64,000 nucleotides of DNA from Tridacna crocea (Eukaryota > Mollusca > Bivalvia > Cardiida > Cardiidae), in contig OX031057.1 of assembly GCA_943736015.1 (NCBI GenBank), positions 56,063,001 through 56,127,000 of the forward strand. Reading direction: 5' to 3'. Below, in pieces: positions 46,447-58,418 of this stretch. The notes under the pieces were generated by a model that saw only the letters and a list, made by a program, of their open reading frames with translations, searched no databases and was not told the origin of the DNA. Every line of letters begins with the position of its first letter. The stretch's first letter is position 1. The position numbers and the translations under genes are program-made.

Positions 46447-46954
46447 ACAATAGGGCCAAGATGACCCTGGATCGCTGACCTAGATTTTTGAGAGGACCAT
46501 AGCCATTTTTTTTAGGTATTGAAACACTGGAAATAAAATCATTATATTGCCAAGCAATTTTCAAAAGGTCACCTGTAAAATTCCTTTCAAAATCTGACCA
46601 GCAGTTTAAGAAAAGAAGAATCTTTAGGGGTTTCTTTATTTCCGTACTGTGCAAGTAGCCCCCATTCACCAGAGCCATGTTTCTTGACCTTTCAAAATTT
46701 TGCAAACAATTTTAGAAAAAGGGTCATTCAAGGAACATTTCTGTAAAAATTATTTTCAAATCTGACCAGCCGTTTCAGAGAAGAAGAATTTTCAAGAATT
46801 TCTTCATGTCCGTCATGATAGTGCAAGTAGCTGCATTCACCAGAGCCACGTTTCAAAATTTCATGAACAAAGTTCGAAAAGGGTCACTCAAGAAACATTG
46901 CTGTAAATTTATTTTAAAATCTGACAGCGGGAAGAAGAATTTTCCAGATTTTTT
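46447..46954 (-). mobile_element. H2 family-1 element, left part
   Basis: 3' end AACAATAGGGCCAAGATGAC-CCT with hairpin at 46,452-46,468 (one arm base changed), CGCTGACCTAG, then array units. Interrupted at about 46,954 by H3 and resumed at 48,227. Confidence 0.75.
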
Positions 46955-48226
46955 TAGCTCACCTGAGCACGAAGTGCTCATGGTGGTGAGCTTTTGTGAT
47001 CGCCCAATGTCCGTCGTCCGTCGTGCGTCGTCCACAATTTCTTTAAACATTTTCTCCTCCTAAACCACTGGGCCAATCTTAATGAAACTTGTCAGGGATG
47101 TTCCTTGGGTGAAGCTCTACTAAAGGTGTTCAAAAGATTGAATTCCAGCCATAATTCTGGTTGCCATGGCAACCGAAAGGAAAAAAATAGCAAAATCTTT
47201 GAAAATCTTCTTCTCTATAACTAGAAAGCGCAGAGCTTTGATATTTGGTATGTAGCATCTCCTAGTAGACTTCTACCAAGATTGTTCATATGATGCCCCT
47301 GGGGTCAAAACTGGCCCCGGCCCGGAGGTCACAAGTTTGAAACATAGGAATAAAGAAGGAAAACTTCAAAAATCTTCTTCTCTGAAACTAGAAGGTGCAG
47401 AGCTTTGATATTTGGTATGTAGCATCTCCTAGTAGGCCTCTACCAGGATTCTTCATATGATGTCCCTGGGGTCAAAACTGGTCCCGCCCCGGGAGTCACA
47501 AGTTTGAAACATAGGAACAAAGAAGGAAAACTTGAAAAAAAATTCTCTGAAACTAGAAGGCGCAGAGCTTTGATATTTGGTATGTAGCATCTTCTAGTGG
47601 ACCTCTACCACGATTGTTCATATGAGGCCCATGGGGTCAAAACTGGCCCCGCCCCGGGGGTCACAAGTTTCAAACTTTGGGAACAAAGAAGGAAAACTTT
47701 AAAAATCTTCTTCTCTGAAACTAGTTGGTGCAGAGCTTTGATATTTGGTATGTAGCATCTCCCAGTGGACCTCTACCAAGATTATTCATATGATGCCCCT
47801 TGGGTCAAAACTGGTCCCGCCCCGGGGGTCACAAGTTTGAAACATAGGAACAAAGAAGAAAAACTTTAAATTTCTTATTCTCTGAAACTAGAAGGCGTAG
47901 AGCTTTGATATTTGGTATGTAACATCTCTTAGTGGTTCTACAAAGTTTCTTCATACTATGCTCCTGGGGTCAAAACTTGCCCTGCCCCAGGGGTCAAAAT
48001 TTCGAAACATAGGAACAAAGAAGGAAAAATTTAAAATTCTACTTCTCTGAAACTAGAAGGCGTAGAGCTTTGATATTCTGTAAGAAGCATCTCCTAGTGG
48101 ACCTCCATCAAGTTTTTTCTTAGGATGCCCCTGGGGTCAAAACTGGCCCCGCCCAGGGGTCACAAGTTTGATTTTACAGCTTGGTACTCAGGTGAGCGAT
48201 ATAGGACCATCATGGTCCTCTTGTTT
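46955..48226 (+). mobile_element. H3 family-1 element, complete, nested in H2
   Basis: 5' end TAGCTCACCTGAGCAC with palindrome GAGCACGAAGTGCTC (46,965-46,979), then the GTCCGTCGTCCGTCGTGCG tract. Six array units of 165-168 bp carry GAGCTTTGATATTTGGTATG (47,232 to 48,064). 3' end CTCAGGTGAGCG, hairpin AGGACCATCATGGTCCT (48,203-48,219), CTTGTTT. CTCACCTGAG at the start and CTCAGGTGAG before the terminal hairpin are complementary, the sub-terminal inverted repeat plan of Helentron-type non-autonomous elements and oyster pearl elements. Non-coding. Confidence 0.75.
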
Positions 48227-48982
48227 TCATTTCCATATAGTTCACCAGAGCCATGTTTCTTGACGATTCAAAATTTCCCTAACAGTTTTTGAAAAGGGCC
48301 ACCAAAGGAACATCTCTGTGAAATTATTTCGAAATCAGATCAGCCGTTCGAGAGAAGAGGAATTTTTAAGAATTTCTTCATTTACCTATAGTGCGAGTAA
48401 CCCCCATTCACCAGAGCCGTGTTTCGTGACGAATCAAAATTTCACGAACAATTTTTCAAAAGAGTTTCAGATAAGAAGACCAATCAAATTTTTTGCGAAC
48501 AATTTTTGAAAAGGGTTACCCAAAGAACATCCCTGAAAAATTATTTCAAAATCTGACCAGCGGTTTCAGAGAAGAATTTTTAAGAATTCCTTCATTTCAG
48601 TCTAGTGCAAGTAGCCCCCATTCACCAGAGCCATGTTTCTTGACGGATCAAAATTTCACGAACAAGTTTTGAAAAGGGTCACCCAAGGAACAGCTCTGTG
48701 ATATTATTTTAAAATCTGGCCAGCAGTTTTAGAGAAGATTTTCAAAGAATTTCTTAGAAAATTCCTTTTGGTTGCCATGGTAACCAGAGTTTTTGACAGA
48801 ATCAAATTCTGTGAAGAACTTTTAAAGAGGACCTCCTAAGGAACATTCCAGTCAAGTCTGGTCCAAATTTGCCGAGCGATTTAGGAGGAGTTGATGTTTA
48901 AAGAATTAATGACGACGGACGACGGACACCGGGTGATCCTAAAAGCTCCCCACGAGCACGTTGTGCTCAGGTGAGCTAAAAA
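48227..48982 (-). mobile_element. H2 family-1 element, right part
   Basis: Continues the array (GAGCCATGTTTCTTGACG units), then the 5' module (GTTGCCATGGTAACCAGAG, GGAGGAGTTGATGTTTAAAG), GACGACGGACGACGGACACC and the 5' end GAGCACGTTGTGCTC-AGGTGAGCTAAAA at 48,954-48,981. Confidence 0.75.
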
Positions 48983-49058
48983 GGCAATTTCTGTATATTA
49001 TATGTCTCTTATATTAATATATAGTAGATACGATTTTAAAAAATCTGATAAATTACAT

Positions 49059-49604
49059 TTAATGGTGGGTATTTAGAATTTTTACATCTCACCTAATTAA
49101 AAAATATAGTATCACTGAAATTCATTTGAAAAAATAATACAAATCATCAATAATTAAGATTCATAAAATTACAAAAAAAATTTTTTTTTATGGTATTCCC
49201 TTAAAAGGCTACGTAGCTCTTAAGGTATTTTTAGATTTCGCGCCAAAAATCAACAAAGCATTGTGGGAATGTCAAGTGACTGGCACGTGACTCATAACGC
49301 TTAAATTCCCTATCATAACAAACATGCAATAATTATTTTCCATAATGTCTTCTTCGGACCCAATGTTTGAAGCTTCTTCTGTGTATTCCTGTAAGTAAAT
49401 GAGCGGATTGATCATCTAAAAATAGAACGTGTCTCCCGTTGGTGTCAACCTGGGCCGTAGTAAATCTCTGATTTCTCGTGATGTCGGACGGTTTTCGACT
49501 ACTGGGGTTTTATGAATGAAAATTAAAAGGCTCTGGGAGTATAAGGATGATTTTTTTGCACTTTTGTAAAATTTTCGTCCCAAAATCTGAAGGGCCACCT
49601 TTAA
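49059..49604 (+). mobile_element. P1 MITE copy d
   Basis: TTAA-TGGTGGGTATTTAGAATT to AATCTGAAGGGCCACCT-TTAA. The first base after TTAA is T rather than A. Confidence 0.85.
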
Positions 49605-51892
49605 GCTGATATTCATCATCTATCTTCAGATTCACGATTTCAAGACACAGAATTATGCCAGATAAAACTATTTACGAAGATGACGACTAAAAAAAACACT
49701 GTTTGTAAACGTGCTTTTAAATGTCGTAAATTTTCCAGAATGACAATCTTAGCTATACATACTCGTTTCTTTGCTAAAAGAAACCTGTTCTCGTAGGTCA
49801 TATTTTAGTCTACTGATTGGAATTTATCTGGTTCACTGTCCCCTTTATCTTATTTTTCGAGTAAACTATATATACTATTTAATCTAATTTCTTCCTAAAT
49901 CTAGTTATTTTGACACGTAGATTTATTTTTATATCCGTTTTGTGGATTTTTTCACCCAGATAGTCCTGCAAAGAAATATGAATTGCAACGGAAATAAATG
50001 AATAAATAATTTTCTCGAAAATAATGTTCACAGTCCTGTAGTCGCCTTAAAAAGTAAAAACTAAAAGGCTGTCCTACTTTTGAAATAAAATGGTGTGAAG
50101 GCACATTTCGGAAGTCAGTTTAAATTAAAGACAAATGTGAATTTAAAGCCCGTGTAAGACGATATGCCACCCTGTGTAATACCATCTCTCCCTTTTGTTT
50201 ACAATCTTTTTATTTTGAACTCCCTTAAATTATTTATCGACCCGAAAATAAAAGGGAAACCAATCAATCTCTTTCTTATTCTCTCTTTTGCATACATGTA
50301 TGTTGCCAACTTTTTCGCAAACAGTGATACAAGGGTATATGTGTTATTTATTTGATATCGGTATGCCATGTCACGGCCTTCCGGTACTGTCCTATTATAA
50401 AGTTACGTATATATAACATGTCATATAATCAGTCTGACTCTCGTGAGTGCCTTTGATTATTGACGATTGGAATTTGGATTATACATGTTCATTGTGTAAG
50501 TCAACTTTATATCTTTTCCTATTACTCTGACAGAATAGTATAAAGCAGCGAATGCATAGAAATATGAATATATTTTTATTCGTTTCATTTTCCTCCTCGG
50601 ACCTCCCTCTAGGACTGAAAAAAAGGAAACAGTTTGGTTACCTATCATTTTATTTGTTTTTGTATATATCTTCCAATGTGAAGTCAAGAATCGGGAAATC
50701 ATTTTACACTGCTGAATACATGTATCGCTTGGTAATTCAAAAGGTTGCAAGTCTGGTTAAATTTATTAGGAATGTAATTAAGGAAATTGCGGACTAAATA
50801 ATGAATAATATGCGGAATTGAGGCTTGAACATTTTTTCCAGGTAACAAATGAATTGTTTTAGCAGATCAAGGATTGAGGACATGTTTAGGGCGTTCGAGC
50901 TTCATGTATTATATTACAATATCACATGTAAGAGTTTTAAGATTGCGTTTTTCAACTGACTCCCAGATAAACCAGCTTCTATTTCAATTTTCACACCCTA
51001 TAAAGTTCTTCGATAAACCTAATGCAAAAGATGTAAGTGTTTTAATTCGTTCTCTCGCTTATGTTATCTAGAATAATTATTTTATGACAGAAAAATTTCG
51101 AAGTAAGTTTCATATATCTCCGAGCTAGGTCCTAGTGTCTAATTTTTTGTCCAGAAATCTTGATTCGCAGACCACGTGAGGTCGTTTGGTTACTTGCTTA
51201 CATCCCTGACAATCACCATCCCTGACAATCACGTGATTTGAAACCGTGTTGTAGTCCACAAACACGAGTCTCGCGAGATCTTTGAAAATTTTTAAGGAAC
51301 TCGGGCTTTTCCGTTTGCTGGCTGAGTTGCAGAAATTCCGAATACAAAAATAAACATTTCGGGAATTAATCAAGTAGTTGAACCGTTTCGGGTGAGCAAT
51401 CGATTAATGCATTCAAGTTTTATCGATTATAAACACTTTGTTCATGTTTCATTCGGACGTTTTCCAAAACTATGTACGGTAGATATGGACGGATTGAGGA
51501 ACGCGTCATCATTCTGCCGTGTGGATGGATCTCTGATTTGGTGGGCATGTATAGTTCGACATGTTCTTAATTTATCAGCGGTTTGTCCTATATAGTATTT
51601 TCCTATTTGTTCTTGATTGATCTAGATGACATTAGAATCATTGTTATAAAATCTTTATCCGACCAATCTCTGTCAGCATTTACTTTGATGTTTTTGATAT
51701 TAGATTTATAGGTCTAGATTTCACTTTGATGGAAGATTTTTTTTGTGTGTGTGCAAGCTGTTGTTTTACCTGTCCACACACATATCACTAAAGGTGGGTC
51801 TACATTGTCGAGACTTCTTTTATGTTATTTCTAAGGATTTTTACCATTTCGATTAATGTCTTTTCAACAGACCATGATTTTTTTAACCTCAC
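49605..51892. other. No gene recognised
   Basis: The longest stretch without an identified repeat in the right half. Several short frames (for example 50,552-50,797 plus, 51,125-51,373 minus, 51,392-51,595 plus) lack family motifs and convincing splice sites. CATCCCTGACAATCAC is tandemly doubled at about 51,208-51,235. It could be intron or intergenic DNA. Confidence 0.4.
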
Positions 51893-53290
51893 CTAAACTC
51901 AACGTGCTGAAAGGGAGCCTTTAGGATCAGGCTGTGTCCGTCGTGCATCGTTCGACGTCAACAATTTCTATAAACATCCTCTCCTAGACCGCTTGGCCGA
52001 TTTGGACCAAACATGGCTGGAATATTCCTTGGGTAGTCTTGTTTAAGAATTGGTCATAGAATTTGATTCCATCATAAACTCTGGTTGTCATGGCAACCAA
52101 AAGGAATTCTCTAAAAAAAATCTTCTCTGAAACCGCTGGTCAGATTTTAAAATAATTTCACAGAGGTGTTCCTTGAGTGACCCTTTTCAAAAATTATAAG
52201 CGAAATTTGATCCGTCGAGAAACGTGGCTCTGGTAACTGGGGGCTATTTGTACCATACAGATATGAAGGAATTCTTAAAATTTCTTCTTCTCTGAAACCG
52301 CAGGTCAGATATATTTTGAAATAATTTCACAGAGATGTTCCTTGAGTGACCCTTTTCAAAAAGTATACGCAACATTTTGATCCGTCGAAAAACATGGCTC
52401 TGGTGACTGGAGGCTACTTGCCCTATACGGTAATGAAAAACTTCTTTAAAATTCTTCTTCTCTGAAACAGCTGGTCAGATTTTGAAATAATTTCTCAAAG
52501 ATATTCCTTGGGGCGACCCTTCTCAAATTTTGTAGCAAAATTTTGATCCGTCGAGAAACGTGGCTCTGGTGACTAGGGGCTAGTTGCACTATATGGATAT
52601 GAAGAAATGGTCGGATTTTGAAATGTGTTCACATAGATGTTCCTTTTGTGACCCTTTTCAAAACTTATTTGCGAAATTTTGGTCCGTCAAGAAACACGAC
52701 TCTGATTTGGGGAAGGGGGCGGGGGGGGGGGGGGGGCTACTTGCATTATACCGCCGTGAAGAAATTCTTAAAAATTCTTCTTCTGATCAGATTTTGAAAT
52801 AATTTCACAGAATTGTTTCTTTGGTGTCCCTTTTTGCAAAGTGTTGAGAAATTTTGATCCATTACGAAACATGGCTCTGATGGCTGTGGGCTATTTTCAC
52901 TCTATGGACATGAATAAATTTTTAAAGAAATCTTCTTCTCTGAAACCTCTGGTCAGATTTTGAAATAAATTCACAGATGTGTACCCAGAGTGACCCTTTT
53001 CAAAAATTGTTAGGGATTTTTTTTATACTTCGAAAAACAGCAGCCAATTATTTGCACCTGAATGTGGCTCTCTTGTTGGGCTTATGTTTTTAGTCACTGT
53101 CGAGCATGTGCTTTTCTTCAAGAAATTGTCCTCGGATGATCTATTCAAAACTTAATTTGCAGAATTATGATTCATCATTTATGTGGTAACGATTGTAGGG
53201 GTGGTGATAGATTTTGAAATGACCTTTACAGGTGACCTTTTCAAAATTGTCTGGCAAAATAATGATTTTGTTTCCAAAGTTTCAATACTT
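51893..53290 (+). mobile_element. H4 family-1 element, 3' end missing
   Basis: Degraded 5' end ACCTCACCTAAACTCAACGT, then GTGTCCGTCGTGCATCG and about six units with GATCCGTCGAGAAACGTGGC-type phrases. The sub-terminal module (53,090-53,290) stops at TTTCAATACTTAAA, where the inverted H5 begins. It holds a run of 16 G at 52,721-52,736. Confidence 0.7.
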
Positions 53291-53292
53291 AA

Positions 53293-54203
53293 AACAAGAG
53301 GGCCAAGATGGCCCTGGATCGCTCACCTGAATTTTTGGAGAACCATAGCCATTTTTTTCAAAATCTGATCCGCCATTTCAGGGAAGAAGAATTTTTTTAG
53401 AATTTCTTCATGTCTGGTTAGTGTAAAGAGTCCACAGCTATCAGAACTATGTTTCTTGATGGATCAAAATTTCTTAACTATTTTTGAAAAAGGTTAGCCA
53501 AGAAACATTTCTGTGATTTTTTTCAAAATCTGATTAGCCGTTTCAGAAAAGAAGAATTTAAAAGATTTTTTTCATGGCCATATAGTGCAAGTAGCCCCCA
53601 TTTACCAGAGCCATGTTTCTTGATGGATCAAAATTTCACGAGCATTTTTGAAAAGGGTCATCCAAAAAACATTTCTGTGAAATTATTTCAAAATCTGACC
53701 AGCAGTTTCAGAAAAGAAGAACTTTTAAGAATTTCTTCATTTCCCTAGCCCCCATTCGTCAGAGCCATGTTTCTTGACGGATCAAAATTTCACGAACAAT
53801 TTTTGAAAAGGGTCGCCCGAAGAAAATCTCCGTGAAATGATTTCAAAACCTGACCAGCAGTTTCAGAGAAGAAAGATTTTTGATAATTCCTTCATTTTTA
53901 TATATTGCAAGGAACCCCCATTCACTAGAGCCAGATTTCCTGAGGGATCAAAATTTCAAGAACAATTTTTGGAAGGAACATCTCTGTGAAATTATTTCGA
54001 AATATGACCAGCAGTTTCAGAGGAGAAGATTTTTAAAGAATTTCACTGAATGCTCCATTTAGTTGCCATGGCAACCAGATTTTTTGACGGAATCAAATTC
54101 TGTTAAAACTTTTAAAGAGGACCTCCCTAGCAACATTCAAAGTTTGGTCCAAATTGGCCAAGCGGTTTAGGAGGAGTTATGTTTAAAGAACTGTTGACGA
54201 AGT
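53293..54203 (-). mobile_element. H5 family-1 element, 5' end missing
   Basis: 3' end AACAAGAGGGCCAAGATGGC-CCT with perfect hairpin 53,299-53,315, CGCTCACCTGA, about four array units, then the 5' module to GTTTAAAGAACTGTTGACGA. The GACGG tract and GAGCAC palindrome are lost. H4 and H5 lie 3' end to 3' end. Confidence 0.7.
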
Positions 54204-54499
54204 TATTTTTGACTTAAAAAAAAACAATCTGGTATTATGCCTTTTTACATCCTGTTTTAATCTGCATTTAACAAATTTAACTTTTTTTTAAATTCAGACA
54301 GACAGTCAGCTGTATAGTTATCAATAAGAAATATCTGGCTGCGCTTGACCACACCCACCTGCTATTACTAGGAGTAATTTAGTAGGAACTCAGTTTCTTT
54401 GCTAACAACGCAATAAAACCGATTGTTCCCCTAGGTAGGCATAGTTATTCACGCTGCGAATGGAATCCTGACATTCAAGACACAAAACCGTTTTTTTTC
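54204..54499. other. No gene recognised
   Basis: Short AT-rich spacer. Confidence 0.35.
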
Positions 54500-54903
54500 C
54501 TCTTCATTGTAACAAGAAACGTAATAAGTTGTTTTACAACCCGTTTGAAATCGTGCAAGACAACAAAGCGATATTCTGCCGTCGTGGTTCATATTTGGTT
54601 TTACGCGAGGAAAAACGAGTACCATATTTCTTACACTAAACAAAATAGAAAACTCACCAATACTCATTGCTATTAGTTTATTAATATGATTTCGATTGTG
54701 GATGTGTTGCCGCCTGCATGGCCATAAAGAACAACTATACACAGGAAAATGTGATCATTATGTGATTTTTTAGTCATGAACAATTTTGTCCAATATCGGT
54801 AAATTTCTAATGTGGCCTTCATTTTTTGAGTAGTTTCAATATATTTGGCCAATTACTAAAAGAGTAACAATTCATTCTTTCCTAGTACTTAAAGTAGGTC
54901 AAA
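54500..54903. repeat. About 400 bp direct repeat, copy 1
   Basis: Shares CATTGTAACAAGAAACG, GTTGTTTTACAACCCG, CAGGAAAATGTGATCATTA and GAGTAACAATTCATT in the same order with 58,005-58,418. The two copies flank the H6-H7 block. On the minus strand a short open stretch (about 54,658-54,713) is bordered by CATGCAG and GGTGAGT, both kept in the other copy. See findings. Confidence 0.7.
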
Positions 54904-56562
54904 AATTAGTGAAACTTGTAGGCGTAGAGCTTTGATGTTTGGTATGTGGCATCTCCTAGTGGACCTCTACGAAGTTTGTTCAAATTATGCCCCTGGGGTC
55001 AAAACTGGCCCCAACCCGGGGGTCACAAGTTTGAGTATAGGAACAAAGATGTAAAATTTTAAAAATCTTCTACTCTGGAACTTGAAGGCGTAGAGCTTTG
55101 ATATTTGGTATGTGGTATATCCTAGTAGACCTCTACCAAGTTTGTTCAAATTATGCCCATAAGGTCAAAACTGGCCCCACCCCGGGGGGGAAAACAAGTT
55201 TGAGCATAGGAACAACGAAGAAAAACTTTTAAAACCTTCTCCTCTGAAAGGCGTAGAACTTTGATATTTGGTATGTGGCATATCCTAATGGAACTCTACC
55301 AAGTTTGTTCAAATTATGCCCCTGGGGTCAAAACTGGCCCCACCCCGGGGGTCACAAGTTTGAGCATAGGAACAAAGAAGGAAAACATTAAAAATCTTCT
55401 CCTCTGAAATTCGAAGGCGTAGAGCTTTGGTATTTGGTAAGTGGCATCTCCTAGTAGACCTCTACCAAGTTTTTTCAAATTATGCCCCTGGGGTCAACAC
55501 TGGCCCCAACCCGGGGCTCACAAGTTTAAGCATAGGAACAAAAAAGGAAAACTTTAAAAATCTTCTCAGAATCTAGAAAGCGTAGAGCTTTGATATTTGG
55601 TCTGTTGCATCTCCTAGTGGACCTCTACCTACCTGTTCCAGTTATGCCCCTGGGTTCAAAACTGGCCCCACCCTGGGGTCACAAGTTTGAGGATAGGAAC
55701 AAAGAAGGATAACTTTACAATTCTTCTCCTCTGAAACTAGATGGTGTAGAGCTTTGATATTTGGTATGTGGCATCTCCTAGTGGGCTTCCATCAAGTTTG
55801 TTCAAATCATGCCCGTGGGGTCAAAACTGGCCCCGCCCCGGGGATCACATGTTCGAACATAGGAGCAAAAAAATAAAATTTTGAAATTCTTCTTCTCTAA
55901 AACTAGAAGGCATAGAGCAATGATATTTGGCATGTAGCAATTCCTAGTAAGCCTCTACCAAGTTTGTTCATGTTATGCCCTTGGGGTCAAAACTGGCCCT
56001 GCCTCGGGGGTTACAGGTTCGAACATAGCAACAAAGAAGGAAAACTTTAGAAATCTTCTCTGAAACACGAAGGTGCAGAGCGTTGATATTTTGTATGCAG
56101 AAACTGGCCCTGCCCCGGAGGTCACAGGCTGGATTATAGGAACAAAGAAGGAAATTTTTAAATTTCTTTTTCTCTTAAACGGGAAGGTGTAGAGCTTTGA
56201 TATTTGGTATGTAGCATCTTTGAGTGGACCTCTACCAAGTTTGTTCCGAGGATGCTGCTTACGTCAAAACTGGCCCAGCGCAAAGGACCACAAGTTCGAA
56301 CATGGGACAAACAAGGAAAATTTAAAATTCTTCTTTGAAACTGGAAGGTGTAGAGCTTTGATATTTGATTGCCTTATGTCCGGCGTCTGTCGTCCGTCAA
56401 CAATTTCTTTAAACATCTTCTCCTAACCCACTGGGCCAATCTTGATGAAACTTGGCAGGGATATTCCTTGGGTGAAGCTTTACCATAGTTGTTCAGAGAA
56501 CTGAATTTCACTCGTAAGCTATAGTCTAAGGTAAGCGTTCCAGGGCCAATGGCCCTCTTGTT
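54904..56562 (+). mobile_element. H6 family-1 mosaic: array, then 5' module, then 3' end
   Basis: Ten units (GAGCTTTGAT phrases from 54,926 to 56,352, period 161-166 with one short unit) of the same array as H3. The 5' module (GTCCGGCGTCTGTCGTCCG, TCTTTAAACATCTTCTCC) then follows instead of preceding them. Last come CTAAGGTAAGCG and hairpin AGGGCCAATGGCCCT (56,542-56,556), CTTGTT. The part order is permuted relative to H3. Confidence 0.65.
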
Positions 56563-58004
56563 AGCGCACCTGAGCACAAGGTGTTCAAGGGGAGCATTTA
56601 GGATCACCCCGTGTCCGTCGTCAACAATTCTTTAAATACCACCTCCTCCTAAACCGCTCGGCCAATTTGGACCAAACTTTGCTGGAGTGTTTCTTGGGAG
56701 GTCCACTTTAAAAACTGTTCACAGAATTTGATTCTACCAAAAATTCTGGTTGCCATTGCAACCAAATAGAATTTTCTGAGAAATGCTTTTAAAGTCTTCT
56801 TCTCTGAAACCGCTGAAATAATTTCACAGAGATGTTCCTTAGTTGACCCTCCTTATAAATTGTTCGCGAAATTGTTTTGATCCGTCAAGAAACATGGCTG
56901 TGGTAAATGGGGGCTTCTTGCACTATACAGAAATGAAGGAATTCTTAAAAATTCTTCTTCTCTGAAACCGCTGGTCAGATTTTGACATAATTTCACACAG
57001 ATGTGTGATGACCCTTTTCAAAAAGTGCTCGAGAAATTCTGATCCGTTAAGAAACATGTCTCTGATGAATAGCGCTGTAGAAAAAAGAAGAAATTCTTGA
57101 AAATTATTTTTCTCTGAAACCGCTGGTCAAATTTTGAAATAATTTCAATAATTTCACACAGGTATTTCTTGGATGACCCTTTTCAAACATTTTCTGCGAA
57201 ATTTTGATCCGTCAAGAAACGTGGCTCTGGTGAACGGGGGCTTCTTGCACTATACGGAAATGAAGGAATTCTTAAAAAATTCTTCTCTGAAACCGCAGGT
57301 CAGATTTTGAAATAATTTCACAGTAATGTTCCTTTGGGTGACCCTTTTCAAAATGTGTTCACGAAATCTGCGAGAAACATGGCTCTTGTGAATGGAGGCT
57401 ACTTGCAATATAGGGAAATGAAATTATTAAATATTCCTCTTCTCTGAAACGGCTGGTCAGATTTTGCAATAATTTCACACAGATGTTCTTTGGGTGACCC
57501 TTTTCAAAAACTGTGTGCGAAATTTTGATCCGTCGAGAAACATGGCTGTGGTGAATGGGTGCACTTGCACTATGGGGCAAGAAGAAATTCTTAAAAATTC
57601 TACTTCTCTAAAATTGCAAGTCAGATTTCAAAATAATTTCACAGAAATGATCTTTGGGTGACCCTTTTTAAAAACTGTTCGTGAAACTTTGATCCTTCGA
57701 AAAACAACAGCCATTTGATGATGCCTGCATGTGGTGGTCTTGTTTGACTAATGTTTTTAGTCATTATCGAGAATTGCTCTTCTTCAAGAAATTGTCCTTT
57801 GGTGATCTATCCAAACATTTATTTGCAAAATTCTAATCCATTAAAATCATTGTTGTGAAGATGATTGTAGGGGTGGTTATAGATTTTAATATGACGTTCA
57901 GGTGACCTTTTCAAAATCACTTGGAAGTTTCAATACCTAAAAAAATGGCAATGGTCCTCTCAAAAACTTAGGTGAGCGATCTAGAGCCATCTTGGATTTT
58001 TCTG
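56563..58004 (+). mobile_element. H7 family-1 element, fused to H6
   Basis: 5' end AGCGCACCTGAGCACAAGGT starts right after the CTTGTT of H6. It has about six array units and the sub-terminal module (57,720-57,960), then TTAGGTGAGCGATC and a degenerate hairpin (AGAGCCATCTTGGA). Non-coding. Confidence 0.7.
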
Positions 58005-58418
58005 TTTTTTCATTGTAACAAGAAACGAAATAAGTTGTTTTACAACCCGTTTTCGTGTAGAATAACGGAGAAGTAGCCTCACCGTTGCGGTTCGTGTTTG
58101 GTTTTATGCGAGATAAAGCGGTTACTTAATCTCTTATACTTAACAAAATAGAACACTCACCAATACCCATTGCTGTTAGTTTATGAATATGACTTCGACC
58201 ATGTATGTTTAGCCTTAGTTTAAGAACTGCATGGTCATAAAGTACAAATTTACACAGGAAAATGTGATCATTACGTGATCTGTTAGTCATGAACACTTTT
58301 ATCCAATATGTACACTTCTGTGACCTTCATTTTTTTTGTAGTTTACATATATTTTGCCAATTACAAAACGAGTAACAATTCATTTCTTCCTAGTATCTAC
58401 TTAATGTAGGTCAAAAGC
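58005..58418. repeat. About 400 bp direct repeat, copy 2
   Basis: Paralogue of 54,500-54,903. It lies directly after H7. Confidence 0.7.

Noticed and set aside
47150-48170. Regular repeats that might suggest a CRISPR array
   Set aside because: Units are about 166 bp of similar sequence with no short repeat/unique spacer pattern, in animal DNA with transposon ends.
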